Positions 45,383-56,129 of a stretch of DNA of 64,000 nucleotides are shown piece by piece. The translations under genes were made by a program, and so were the position numbers. Origin of the DNA: Moniliella sp. 'wahieum' (Eukaryota > Basidiomycota > Moniliellomycetes > Moniliellales > Moniliellaceae); contig RSEE01000019.1 of the NCBI GenBank assembly GCA_003971905.1, positions 718,888 through 782,887 on the forward strand. The letters run 5' to 3'. Below the pieces are notes generated by a model, which was not told the origin of the DNA, did not search any database, and was given only the letters and a program-made list of their open reading frames with translations. Position 1 is the stretch's first letter. Each line of letters opens with the position of its first letter.

Positions 45383-46616
45383 CTAAGACGCAATCTTCCA
45401 CTTGAGCTGCTTGCCTGCCAGAAAGGGAACGACAGCAATCTTTCCGGGCTGGGTGTCAGGCCAAGTCTGGTGGTCGGCCAAGACATACTCGGCCGGAACT
45501 TTACCATCGTCTGCCTGTGCACTCACAGTCCTGACCAGGGTGACGGTAGGCGTGGCGTCAGAAGGGAGGGTGTGGCCATAGAAGGCGCGGCCATTGCGGC
45601 TCACAAATCCTTCTAGCTGCTCCAGCGCACCAAACGATTCCAGCAGCGTCGCACAGAGCGGAAGCAGAATCGCCGATGTGTACACCCCGGCCGCACAGGC
45701 ACACTGGGCCGCTGCGGCATAGCTGCCATGAGAGGAAGCCGGGCATCTTGTTGGTGAACGGATGTGGAGCCGAGTCAGAGCCAAGGAAGAAACGCGGATG
45801 GCCAGAACGAACAATGTCCTGCAGAGCAGCACGATCAGAGGGATACTTGGCAACTGGCTTGCAAAAGTTGAGCGGCTTGCCGGCCCAGTCGTCGACAATG
45901 AGCGCCAGGTGGTGAGCGGTGATGGAGCAGCCAACGGTTGCACACACTGCTTCACCGCCTCCACCGCGGCAGCAGTTGTGGCGTGCTCCAGTACAATCCG
46001 GAGGGTGGGGAAGCGGGTGTGGATTTTGTGGAGTTGCTTGAGGAATGCTTCTTCAGCGTTCAAAACACAAATTCCCTGCTCGTGAGATGAAAATGTTAGC
46101 CCAAGATGGTCGCGCATGCCGCACGACCTCAGGAGAGGCACAACGTCAAGACGGGAAAGGGGGCGGGGAGTCAACTAGACCACGCACAAGGTCTGGGTCG
46201 CTTGGGATTTCCCCATGAAGATTGAGTACCAGCCCTTCCTGCGCCATGGCCTCAAACACGGGGTAGTACATTTCGTAGTTTTCAATGCCCCCATCCGAAT
46301 CGGTCGTCACCCCGCGCGGATAGGACTTGACCCCACAAATGCCGGCCTTGGCGGCCTTGCGGATCTCGTCCGGGGTGAGAGACGGGGAGAGATAGAGGGT
46401 CATGACCCACTCGGTATCGGGAGCGAGGGCGAGCAGGGCTTGCTTGTAGGCCAGCGCCTCGTCCACCGAGCTGATGGGGGGCGTAGTGTTGGGCATGACA
46501 TAGCCCAGTGAGAATCCGCCCTGCTTGACATGGGGGGCAATCAAGGACGCCATCTGGCCCTGGCGGACATGCACATGGTAGTCTGCGGGCGCGGGGATGG
46601 TGATGGACGAGGCCAT
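45383..46616 (-). CDS. URA4: Dihydroorotase, monofunctional (PyrC/Ura4 type)
   Basis: Third step of pyrimidine synthesis: closes carbamoyl aspartate to dihydroorotate. ATG 46616 starts MASSITIPAPADYHVHVRQG, with the metal-binding HxH motif, then KQGGFSLGYVMPNTTPPIS, GICGVKSYPRGVTTDSDGG (carbamylated Lys region) and GLVLNLHGEIPSDPDL. An intron, 46189-46076, is followed by GICVLNAEEAFLKQLHKIHT and FPTLRIVLEHATTAAAVEAV (metal His). After a frame change in a TGTGTG repeat near 45950 come VGCSITAHHLALIVDDW (metal His) and HPRFFLGSDSAPHP (catalytic Asp). A second shift near 45730 leads to LLPLCATLLESFGALEQLEG and the end at 45383. All active-site motifs are present, so the two shifts look like assembly errors. 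Confidence 0.92.
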
Positions 46617-46890
46617 GGCCGCGGCGGGTGAGGAGAGGAGATGGTGGTGAGGAGAGGAGATGGTGGTGCGATGGGGGCCACGCCGTGCGCTGCTAACCCC
46701 ATGTCCATGCCGGGCAAAAGTAGCATGCGAATACACAGGGCACGGGCCTAGGCATTGCACCGATAGTGGAGACCAGCCGTGTTGGATCATCGATCCACTG
46801 CGGGGGGCCGCATGGCCTGATGCGTGATGGCCGCGCTGGCTCCAGGAATAAGATCAAGACGCGCCCCCACGCAGTGCGCTTCCCATCGCC

Positions 46891-47763
46891 ATGGCTGTGC
46901 CCCCCTCGTGGAAGGATCTGAGCAAGGCCACCACCGACCTGCTCGGCAAGGACTACCCGCTCGGCAGCTCCACCCTCGACATCAAGTCTGTCGCCCCCAA
47001 CGGCGTCGCCTTCCATGTCCAGGGCTCCCGTCTCAACCGCACCGGCGGCCTGGTTGGCGACCTGGAGCTCAAGGCGGCCAGCCGCGCCAAGGGACTGAGC
47101 GCGTCGACTGTCCTCACCTCGTCGAACCAAGTGCGGCAGACGCTCGAGGCGGAGAACTGCTTCGCCAAGGGCTTCAAGCTCGACTTTGTCGGCACCTTCC
47201 ACCCCGACAAGCGCACCAAGACGGGTGTGATCAACACTACGTTCAAGCAGCCTCGTCTCCACACCCGCACCTCGATCGATCTTACCAAGGGCCCTCTTAT
47301 TGCCCACGACAGCGTGGCTGGGCGGGACGGCTTGCTGGCTGGCTACTCGGCCGTGGTCAATGCGCAGACCAAGCAGCTGACCAACTACAGCGTTGGCGCT
47401 GGCATTTACGCGCCCGACTACTCGATCACATTGCTCAGCACCAACAAGCTAACCCAGTACGCCGCGTCCTATTATCACCGCATCAATGCCGATGTCGAGA
47501 CGGGCGCGCGCATCCTCTACGACGCATCCAAACCCGCGCCGGCGACCAAGCTGGAGCTGGGCAGCAAAGTCTACCTCGACAATGCCGCGTTCATCAAAGC
47601 CAAGATCAACACTGATGGCATCCTTGGCCTGGGGTACACCCAAGCGCTGCGTCCTGGCGTCAAGACAACGCTTGGCCTGGCACTGGACACGAAGGCCTTC
47701 TCGACAACCGAGACAGCCACGCCAGCCCACAAAGTGGGCGCGGCGCTGTTCTTCGAGGCATGA
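46891..47763 (+). CDS. Mitochondrial outer-membrane porin (VDAC)
   Basis: Voltage-dependent anion channel that passes metabolites across the outer mitochondrial membrane. A single open frame of 290 codons from ATG 46891 reads MAVPPSWKDLSKATTDLLGK (the N-terminal helix entry, PP-W-KDL-K), DYPLGSSTLDIKSVAPNGV and amphipathic strands throughout. It continues FVGTFHPDKRTKTGVINTTF, YSVGAGIYAPDYSITLL, GARILYDASKPAP, KVYLDNAAFIKAKINTDG and ILGLGYTQALRPGVKTTLGL. This last part matches the eukaryotic porin signature region near the C-terminus. It ends HKVGAALFFEA-stop. The length is normal (about 283-295) with no intron or shift. This is the last recognisable housekeeping gene before the telomere; repetitive sequence begins about 115 bases after its stop. 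Confidence 0.97.
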   Translation: MAVPPSWKDLSKATTDLLGKDYPLGSSTLDIKSVAPNGVAFHVQGSRLNRTGGLVGDLELKAASRAKGLSASTVLTSSNQVRQTLEAENCFAKGFKLDFVGTFHPDKRTKTGVINTTFKQPRLHTRTSIDLTKGPLIAHDSVAGRDGLLAGYSAVVNAQTKQLTNYSVGAGIYAPDYSITLLSTNKLTQYAASYYHRINADVETGARILYDASKPAPATKLELGSKVYLDNAAFIKAKINTDGILGLGYTQALRPGVKTTLGLALDTKAFSTTETATPAHKVGAALFFEA

Positions 47764-47879
47764 CGAGTGCAGCTGTTAGTTTTGGCAAGAACGCTGGTGC
47801 TGTAAGCAATGCTGATTATCAATTACCCCTCAACCTGCTGGGTAGGCGCATGGGAGGTCTTGGAGGGGGAGGTGATGAC

Positions 47880-49930
47880 AGGGGGTGGTAAAGTAGCCAC
47901 CACCGGCAATCGGTGTCACTCCACCGTCAGCAATTGGCCAGACGTGCTGGCGCACAACAGCTGAGAACCCAGGCAAGCCGCACGAAAGACGGCGCGTACC
48001 AGGATATTGAGAGCTGCCATAAAGCCATCGCGTTTCAGAGTCAGTCGCAGAAGAGGGGCCGCTTTCCACACCACGGGAGCAGCTGCTTGCCGCGCGATAC
48101 AGGCCCAAGTGGAGCCCACTTCGACATCTGCCCGAACACTAAACCAGCCAGATGGTTCTTCAGGCCCGCAAGGTGCTTCGCACACAGCACTTCGACCGCA
48201 TCCGGCCCAAAAGTTCGCGTTCTGGGGACGCGGCATACGAGCCGCCCGCCCGGGCATGCGCTCTCTGACCTGGCGATGCACAAAGGTCAAATGATCGGAA
48301 TGTTGACCCACTGTAGAGTCTTTCTTCATAGCTTGTGCTCAGGCCACCTCCCGATCCCGGGTCGGCCCTGAGGAAGGCGCAAACATCGGCCGAGGTGCTT
48401 TTCTGCAAGCCAGCCTTCAAGCAGAGCAAGCAGGTGAAACACGGCATGATCGTCGTGACGATCTAGGTAAATTCTTCCAAAGCGACCCGCCGCTTGGTTG
48501 AACTGAGGGAGGCCGCCCCCCTCGTGTTACTCGGCCGCCAGGGCGCAGCGCACTCCACCACTCGAATTGATCTGAATCGGAACGGCGGGTTTGTTTGCTT
48601 CGGCGGCCAGCTTGGGCTAGTACCGCCGACACCGACTGCCCGGCTTAGTGCGTGCGCCTGCGCTGCGACGGGCGTCCCTACCTGTCTCGTGCACGAGCAT
48701 CACGGCAGGCCGCACGATTTGGCACAGCCTCCAGGGAGCGGGCTAGGCAGAGAAGGCAGAGGTGGTGGTGAAAGATGGCAAAAGACCAGGCGGAGGGGGC
48801 GGGGTCAACTTAACCGGGTCGGGGCGGGCTTGGCGCCAGCTACCGGCTGGGTTCGCCCTCACAGCATCGTTTCCATCGTGCGATTCTCCTCGGACAACGG
48901 AAACCACCTCCATCGCCTAGACGAACCAATTGCGAGCCATCGCCTGCGCCCCGGCCAAGAAGCACCACTCGGCTTGCGACTCTGGCCACCACCCGCTGCC
49001 GCCTCTCGTCCTGCATCCGGTCCACATCCCGCGCAGTCACCGGATGGACATCCCGCTATGCACCATCACCTCGTGCCCCTGGCCCTTGGGCGTGGATCAG
49101 ACAAAACGCAGTCAGGTATGGTGTGGATCTCATGCATTACAGACCGACCGGCCACTGAACGTACGAAGAAAACCGCAGGGAACCTGTGAGCGCTGCCCTA
49201 GTCAGAGTCAACCATCAAGCAAACACACCTCACAAGCAAAGACAGCAGAGACAAAGGGTCGATGGGCACCCACCGCACCCCGTGCAGCCCACCAGGCCTG
49301 GGGGCGCGCCCAGCCCGCCATGCGGGCTGGCTGCTCTCGGCTCAGCTCTTGCAATCGGCGGCGTGATGATGAGGGGGATGACGAATTGACCTCCTTATCT
49401 TGGTGGGCCGAGACGCCCTCACAGGCGTCCGGATGGCGCGGTTGACAGTTCGAGCCACTTGCACCAAATGTCAGTGCGTAAAGAGGCCCACCACACCGAG
49501 TTGAATGGGCTATTCTGTAACGAAATGTCCAACCGACGCACAATCTGCCCCACTCTCCCTGAAACATGATTCCCATCTGGGAGAAGAGGGGGGAGGGCTC
49601 TAATATGCAGCAGTCGGATATTGGCCCCAAGCATCATGTTGGGGAGTGGCCAAGTGCAAAGCGATGCCGACCCACTCATCACATCTCTCGCATGAATGAA
49701 AAGCGGGTACTGGCTTGATCCACGTTCTTGCCCTGGTGCTCAGATATTCTTGTTGATCATCCGCATACCCGTGCCTGTACGTCCCGGCCTGTACAGGCGC
49801 GCTGGTCAGTACATCATACCACAGGAAGTGTGGGTGGGGGTCGTCATCGGACGTGTAAAACCAATAGAGGTAATCACGGGCCCGTGTTGAGTAGGGTGCA
49901 GATGTTCGTTTTGGGCTTTAGTATGATCAA
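47880..49930 (-). mobile_element. Non-LTR retroelement fragment (copy 1), truncated at its 3' side
   Basis: Minus-strand similarity to the RT-bearing copy at 51.8-55.7 kb. RLTLKRDGFMAALNILVRA and RAACLGSQLLCAS (about 48055-47940) align with QLALKHDDFRAALKAMACA and HGTCPGAQLLC of the other copy. 48600-48740 aligns with 53700-53850, and 49500-49900 with 55270-55690. The similarity stops near 47880, exactly where the fingers and palm of RT would begin, next to the VDAC 3' flank. The frame is broken and several residues are lost, so this is a dead fragment. It carries one copy of the GGTCAGTACAT motif at 49804. Confidence 0.7.
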
Positions 49931-50202
49931 ATGCAAGGAAGGTGGCCATTGCTAGCCATTGGCGCTCTTTGGCCGAAGGGGGTGTATGGATCTGGCTCTC
50001 AGGTGCATGGAGCTTTGCTAGTCTTGGCCACCAGCCCCGGAGTACCGTCCGCTGGCACTCGTGCGAGCCTCTTCTGCAGCCCATACAACAGTAGCGTACT
50101 TGGAGTAAAGTCAAAGCTGATCTCAGAATTCTTGCCGACACATTGGGGGTCTACCGTGTGCCGTCTTTTGCTCTGAATGCGGAGAAGGCACACACTGAAC
50201 CA

Positions 50203-51300
50203 GGCGGATGAAGCGCAGCCGCGCCCCCCGACATGTTCTACACGCCCATCCCGTACAACAGAGCAGCATCGAGCTGCATCTGCTCTTCACCAGCCGTAGA
50301 GGCCTTCGCTGCCGGCGCATCGGCAAGGGGCGTGAAGAATGCCCTGCCTTTGCCAGCACTCCCTGCATTGGCGCCTTAAAGGGCGGCCTGAGCGCGCGCA
50401 CATTGCCTCTGGAGCTGCTTCCAGCTAATGTACAATGTCAGCAACTTGGGTTCCAGCAGAAGGGTATGAACACGTACATGCATTACCACCATCAAAGTTG
50501 CGGTACTCCATGGATGGGCCGCCGTCAAGTTGATTTGTATTCCACCACGCAGCGTGTCGATATCGCTAACCCAGCCGCGCTCTCGATGCCAGTTCGGGTG
50601 CTGCATGAACAAGGATGGGGGGCAAGAAGCGGAGGCAAGGGGCGCGCGCCTCGTGACGCATCCGGTTTGGTGCGCAGCGAGAGGAGGGACACGAGGTGCC
50701 GCGACGGTCCCAACGTGTTGGCTGGTGGCGAAGAAGCAAAAGCCGCCCAGACGCGACGAGATCAAATCCGGCACGGTGCCAGACGTATAGGCGGCGTGGT
50801 CGCACTCAGTGTGGATGGATACCTGAATTGCGACTGCTTCGGCGCATCAAGCCAGATGGTTAACCGTCAACCCCGACGGGACCCTCAGCCGGTTGGCCAT
50901 GCCCACCCCCCCCATGAGCCACGCGCTTGCGCGGTTGGCGCAGCCGCGGACGAGTGCGAAGCGTGCCTTGCCTTTGCCAATGGTGGTGCCTATGGCCAAG
51001 GCACGCAGTGGAGGTACTCCCTCCTTGGGCGCCTTGCACGCCTGCTGAGGGACGCTGATGTGACAACGGCTGCACGAATGTGGGCGTTCCGACTGCGTCT
51101 GGCCAATGCGAAATGTCAGCAACTTGGGTCACCTCAGAAGGATATGAACCACGTACAGGTATCCCCACCAGCAAAGATGGCGCGCTGGGCCCATCGTGGG
51201 TCGGTAAGCGCAAAAGAAGGGGTGCACCGCGGCGAAGCACATCCCGAAGGACAATCAATAGCGGCACAGTTCTTCATCCTGTTAGCCCCACACCCCCATA
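50203..51300 (-). repeat. Subtelomeric repeat blocks A (50203-50850) and A2 (50960-51300)
   Basis: Two diverged copies of a block that recurs at 56.13-56.87, 58.36-59.07 and, in part, 60.27-60.85 kb. Landmarks are GTCAGCAACTTGGGT at 50437 and 51115, followed by CACGTACA and a CCCATGGGTGGG/CCCATCGTGGG segment. Minus-strand translation of block A gives LLLEPKLLTLYISWKQLQ; the other copies give similar strings. The block probably belongs to the 3' part or flank of the retroelement family. Coding status is unproven. Confidence 0.7.
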
Positions 51301-51791
51301 TCTGACCAACATTCCTTGGGCTTGGGCGAGGCGATCTGCAGATGAGCAGCCCCTGCTTCATGTACCACATCGCGGCAGAAGCCGGTAACGATTCGATCCA
51401 TGTCTTTATCTTGCACCTCAAGTTCTTGCAGCGCCTGTCCGTTGTTTCATCTGCAGCACCCCCCCGGTCAACGTTGGGGCGGGCCCTGGCACACCGGCCC
51501 CGCCACCATCCGAGTTGTCGTTGCCTGGCGGGGTGTTTAATCTGGTGCGGGGAATGCCTCTGCAGATAGCGGGACGATCGTTTGCTTATCCCATCGGCTA
51601 TTCTCCACCATCTAGCGTATTCGTATCTGTTTAGTGCACTGGTCAGTACATTATACCACAGCAAGGCTTGGGTGGGTTCGTACCTGATGAATAGATAGTG
51701 GGTACATTGTGCATGACAGTGTGAAAGAGCATTTGCACGTCTGGCACCAAGGCCGTGACAGTAAGGCAGGGGCGAGATAGGCGTGTGGGAT

Positions 51792-53850
51792 CAACAGAAA
51801 CGGACCGACGAGGTGCCACATCGCGTCAGGTGTGCCTTGATGGCAGCGTCAATCCTACCTTGGTCGCAACACCACCACGGGGGACAGCAGCGATATGAGC
51901 CCCGTCTCATCAGGGGTACGAGTAGTCCCCCTGCAATGGAAGGCACCATATCCAACCCCACCTTACCAGTAGCTGCGGATAGAACCAACCGGAATGCCAC
52001 CACTGTTGGCACTCGAAAGCCTAAGCGACCTATACGGGCTGGCAAGGAGAAAAGAGTTCCGTTCCACTTCTGACCGTCCTCATCGCTCGGGTCCGCTCCC
52101 CGGATTGCCTTCACCTCGCGCCAGAGCTGCTCGTCGATCAGGTAGAGCTGCTCCGCCAGGTCGTCTGTCCGCATCGAGCGGAGCAGGTGCCGCAGGTTCT
52201 GCTGCAGAGCCACTCGCAACAAGAGCAAGCGGTCCTGCAGCGGCATCCCGTGCAAGGCGAGGTAAAGCGCTGCCTGTGCCTCCACCTTTGCCTGCAGAAA
52301 AGCGAGCCGAGCTGCTCTGGGACCCACGCACGAGCCGAGGAAGGTGCCGCCCTCCAGACGCAACTTTTGCGTCGAGACAGTCTTCGTCTTGCTCAGGTTG
52401 AGTTGCAGCCCCGTCTTGCTCTGCGCCACGACACGCGAGACCAGCTGCAACGCATTGGCGTTGCGGGACAATACATAAGTGTCGTCCAAATAGGACATCA
52501 GCAACCACTCGTCGCCCAGCGCGCGCTGAGCCTGCTCGAGCATGCTGCGGATGCCGACAAAGAAGAAGGCCCAAAGGGGTCGCCCTGCCTCACTCCCTGC
52601 TGGCTCAGGAGGGTTCCAAAGCCGCCTGCACCACCCAACATCAACTGGGTGCGCTTCCCATAAGCCCACCGGAAGAAAGTAAGGAGCTCGGGCGAATAGT
52701 CACTCACCGCTTGGGCCACCGCTGCCCTCTCGATCGAGTTGAACGCATTCTTAAAGTCCAACGACAGCACATAATTGAACTTGGCCCAAGCCGGGTCCCT
52801 CTCATCCCCACTAACCAAACGATCCATAAGCCGCACAATCGGCTCCACCCCGCCCTTGGACTTGACGCCCAACTGGGGTGTGGAGCAGAGGAGTAACCAC
52901 ATCCAAATGAAGAAGAAGTGCCTTGGCAATACGCGGTAAAGTAGCCACCACAGGCGATCGGTCTCACTCCACCGTCAGGCTTCGCAAGTGCTGTCAGCCT
53001 ACTGGTGCACAACAGCTGAGCACCCGGGCACGTCCCATGAAACATGGCACACGCCATGGCTTTGAGAGCCGCTCTAAAGTCATCGTGCTTTAAAGCCAAC
53101 TGGAGAAGAACCGACCATCCGCCCACGTCCCGGGAGAAACTGCTTGCCGCGCGGTAGATGTCCTTATCATCCAACTCCAAAACCATTGGGCGCTCACCGG
53201 CGTCTGCCGCTGCGGTGTCGCCTGTTAAACTAGGCGGGGGCCCGCTCCGACATTTGCCGAACCACCACCAACCAGCGGGTTCTTTGGGCCTGCAGGATGC
53301 TTCGCACGCAGGGCCTCAACCGTTTCCGGCCCAAACCCCACCGCTGCATCCTGGGGACGCAGCGTACGAGCCGCACGCCCCAGCATCCCCTCTTTGACCT
53401 GGCGGTGTGCACGGTCAAATCATCGGAACGCTGGCACTCTGCAGAGCCCGTCTCCATAGTTGGCGGTCAAGCCACCTCCGGATACGCCTTCAGGGTGGCA
53501 CACACGTCGGCCGAAGAGCCTCCCCCGCAAACCCGCCTTCGGCCGGGCAAACAGGTTGAACTCGGCGTAATCATCGGGATGATCCAAATACGCTCTTCCC
53601 AATCGACCGGCCGCCTCCTTGAACTGACGCCGCACCGTGTGCTGCCCGGCGGCGAGAGCACAGCGCACTCCACACTGGATCCGAATCGGGACTGCGGAAC
53701 TGCCGGGTGGTCCGCTTCGGCTGCCAGATTGGGCTGAGCACAGCCGACACCGGCTGCATGGCGTAGCCCGTGCGCGCCTGAGCTGTTGGTGTTACGCTAG
53801 TTCCCACCGGCATAGTTCACGCGTATCACGGAAGGGGGCCACATGATTCG
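51792..53850 (-). CDS. Non-LTR (LINE-type) retrotransposon reverse transcriptase, frame-broken
   Basis: Best-preserved RT in the array. From the 5' side: a diverged N-terminal region (RRVCHPEGVSGGG; LGRAARTLRPQDAAVGF; VEALRAKHPAGP, about 53540-53230), then LTALAKPDGGVRPIACGGYF (about 52985-52930). After a shift come LGVKSKGGVEPIVRLMDRLV, YVLSLDFKNAFNSIERAAVA (first catalytic Asp, about 52750) and SQQGVRQGDPFGP (about 52590). After another shift come FFVGIRSMLEQAQ and LLMSYLDDTYVLSRN (catalytic YLDD, about 52490), then GLQLNLSKTKT. The thumb-like part ends LFSLPARIGRLGFRVP and continues to a stop near 51792. All three catalytic aspartates are present. The lack of LTRs, integrase or protease and the GGVRPIA/YLDD motifs place it among non-LTR elements. 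I cannot identify an endonuclease domain with confidence. Confidence 0.85.
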
Positions 53851-54155
53851 CCACGACCTCCAGACGGCGGGCAAGGCGGAGGAGAAGGTGGCGGTGGAAA
53901 TGTGGAGAAGGAATAAGTTGTCCATTGCCCGCCCCTCTCCATTCAAGAGTGCCTTGGACACATTCGTAGCCAAAGTAGCGCACGCAGTCCAGAACCTTCT
54001 GCGAATACACTCTTCTAGTCTTGCATTCTTCTACCAAAGTACCATAGTCCGACTCCTAGGCTGTGGTTTTGCAACGTGGTGAAAAAAACAGGGAAATCAA
54101 GCAAAGCACCTTGATCCATGTCTTACAGGGGTGGCGCGTTTGGATGCAGTGATCC

Positions 54156-54554
54156 TTATACCTTAGCTTGCACAGCGGATGTGTAACCACAGGTGGAGTC
54201 ACCCGCAGCGAAGACCAAGGGAACAGAGCTACGCACTCGTTGCACAAGGATTGTACGCTGGTGCTTTTTTTTGGCCTCTATGTCGAACAAGGTGTTCATC
54301 TCCTTACACAGCGCGTGTGCCTCAGGACGGCGGCGAGCGGATGGCAAATACGACGTAAAATAGGCGCCGCGCGTCTTGTCTCCGAAGGTCGAAGGGGTTA
54401 GGCCGTTGGATATGGATGGGCTCTTTGGAGCACCTGCGTTTGCCATCGCGATCTCAGTGCGGGTGATAGTGGCGTAGCAGCGCCCGACTCGCTGAGTGTT
54501 GTTGAATGGCTCGGGCTCTACCATAGTGGCCAGAATGTCCCGCAACCCAGTCAT
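54156..54554 (-). CDS. Orphan ORF of 132 codons in retroelement copy 2
   Basis: Reads MTGLRDILATMVEPEPFNN, RVGRCYATITRTEIAMANAG, STFGDKTRGAYFTSYLPSAR, EMNTLFDIEAKKKHQRT and VRSSVPLVFAAGDSTCG. The composition (balanced charge, few Arg/Pro runs) is that of a genuine protein rather than a shadow frame. No family recognised. It lies just upstream of the RT reading direction, so it may be part of an ORF1-like product. Codon-level comparison with copy 1 is not possible because copy 1 lacks this stretch. Confidence 0.4.
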   Translation of the reverse strand: MTGLRDILATMVEPEPFNNTQRVGRCYATITRTEIAMANAGAPKSPSISNGLTPSTFGDKTRGAYFTSYLPSARRRPEAHALCKEMNTLFDIEAKKKHQRTILVQRVRSSVPLVFAAGDSTCGYTSAVQAKV

Positions 54555-54892
54555 GACCCCGTGGCCAGGAATGTGGACGCTGGATTTGAGGGCACCACCG
54601 ACCTCCAGCTGGGATCGAGCGCTTCTGCTTTCTCATCAGCCAGGAGCCGAGCGATGTAGTCACAGGAGGCAGCAGCTTCGTATCCTGGCAGGCGAGCAAA
54701 ACCGTCGTCGTTTCCTTGTGCCATGACGAGGGGCGGGCTCGAATGCCTCTCGTTGGCTGCCGATCACCCCCTGGTGCACCCATACGTTCGCCTCGCTGCC
54801 CAAGTCGATGCGTTGGCCTGTGGAGCAAAGCCAAGAGGAGAGAGCAAGACTGATCTGCCCAAAGCGACGGACATCGGGATGCCAACTTGGTC

Positions 54893-55490
54893 CTACCATT
54901 GACCGACCACATTGCCCCGATTGTCGCCCCGGTGACTTGCCTGGTGCCGTTGCTGCTCACCTACCCAGGGGAGTTTGGCCTGTGCCAGATACGTTTTCTC
55001 CGTCTCGAGCGAAACAGATGGCGGAGGGGTTGCTGCAAGCACGAACCGCAAAATGAACAACCAGTGGGGCAACTGGAGGGATTTCAGGCAGGGGTAGCGA
55101 GTGGTTTGACCGCATTGTTGACTCGCAAGAGCATCAGTCAGGTGATACAATCCCCAATGCAGAAGTCCAGGCTCTTGGCACGTTGCGTTTGCACACCTTG
55201 CACATTGTGTTTTTAAGTCGAGCCACGTTACACATTGGAACCTTTTCTTGTTCACTCGGGCCCTTCGCCTCGATCGCCTTCTGTAACGAATGTCTAGCCG
55301 ACGCACAATTTGCCGCACTATCCCTTGGACTTGGTTCCCATTTGGGATTAGAGGGGAGAGGGTACTCGAATATGCAGGATATTGGAGCCAAGACGAGACG
55401 GAGCTTGGAGGCATACGACTTGGCGGCTTCAATAGGAACCATTAACATCTCCCACATATATAAATGAAAGCGGGCACTGGTTTGATCCAT
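54893..55490 (-). CDS. Orphan coding-looking region in retroelement copy 2
   Basis: Two overlapping minus frames are open. One reads VPIEAAKSYASKLRLVLAPI, SCIFEYPLPSNPKWEPSPR, NCASARHSLQKAIEAKGPSE and NTMCKVCKRNVPRAW. The other reads LIPNGNQVQGIVRQIVRRLD, KTQCARCANATCQEP and SLETEKTYLAQAKLPWVGEQ. The second aligns with copy 1 (LLPDGNHVSGRVGQIVRRLD at about 49570-49510), so this frame was probably the coding one. Cys pairs are present but no classical zinc-knuckle spacing is clear. Function unknown. Confidence 0.4.
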
Positions 55491-55687
55491 GTGGTTGCAC
55501 TAGTGCTCGGACACTCTTGATGATCCATCTCCGTCTGCATACCTGTACGTTCCGGCCTGCACAAGCGCGTCGGTCAGTACATCATACCAGATGAAGTGTG
55601 AGTGGGGTCGTCGTCGTACATGTACAACAGTGGAGAGAATCATGGCCCTGGTATTGAGTAGGGTCGTGCGGATAATTGTTTTCGTCT

Positions 55688-55984
55688 TTAGTATGAATGA
55701 CGCTGATGGTCGGCGGCAGTAAGGTTGTGATGAGGAATGCGTTCGCTGTGCGGAACGGCTTGTGCGTCGTGGAGGTCATTGCGGCCAGCACCGGGAGTGA
55801 GTTGGGGAAGAGCTTGGGGCTGCTGCTGGGACCAGGCCGAGAGTTCGACCCATTTTCGATCAGTTTTGGGCGGGATCAATGCGGGTTCCATATTAAGGAA
55901 CACCCAGTCATACTGGGTCAGGACCTGGCCGGTCTGTGCGGGCAGCGGAGGCGTGGGGGGCGCGACTTCGGGAGGGGAGAACAA
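55688..55984 (-). CDS. Orphan ORF of 98 codons
   Basis: Reads MFSPPEVAPPTPPLPAQTG, TQYDWVFLNMEPALIPPKTD and RKWVELSAWSQQQPQALPQL, ending HHNLTAADHQRHSY. Residue use resembles a real, moderately hydrophilic protein. It lies just 5' (telomere side) of the copy-2 segment and ends about 100 bases before the GGTCAGTACAT motif at 55572. No homologue recognised. Confidence 0.35.
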   Translation of the reverse strand: MFSPPEVAPPTPPLPAQTGQVLTQYDWVFLNMEPALIPPKTDRKWVELSAWSQQQPQALPQLTPGAGRNDLHDAQAVPHSERIPHHNLTAADHQRHSY

Positions 55985-56129
55985 AGAGACGCAATGGGGT
56001 CACAGCCCTGCTGCGAGTTCCGAGCAAAAGAGGCGAGGTGGAGGATTCATTTTGGCACGCTTGGGTTGGGTGTGTCGCCAGTCCCCTGACCAACAAGCGT
56101 GTCGAGCCAGGCAGTCACATCCATGATCA
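55985..56129. other. Spacer between copy 2 and repeat block B
   Basis: No feature other than short open frames. Confidence 0.3.

Larger units (their letters stand above)
53851..55690 (-). mobile_element. Upstream part of retroelement copy 2
   Basis: Continuous with the RT copy and aligned at both ends with copy 1 (53851 side with 48740; 55270-55690 with 49500-49930), but about 700 bases longer, mainly in 53.9-55.2 kb. It includes the motif GGTCAGTACAT at 55572 and a GTACAGG/CTGTACG near-palindromic segment that also occurs at about 49775-49800. Orphan open frames inside it are listed separately. Confidence 0.6.

Noticed and set aside
1-47763. Programmed ribosomal frameshifting as a general feature of this genome
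   Set aside because: Shifts fall at differing homopolymers and short repeats without a shared slip motif, and many genes need none; assembly indels are simpler.
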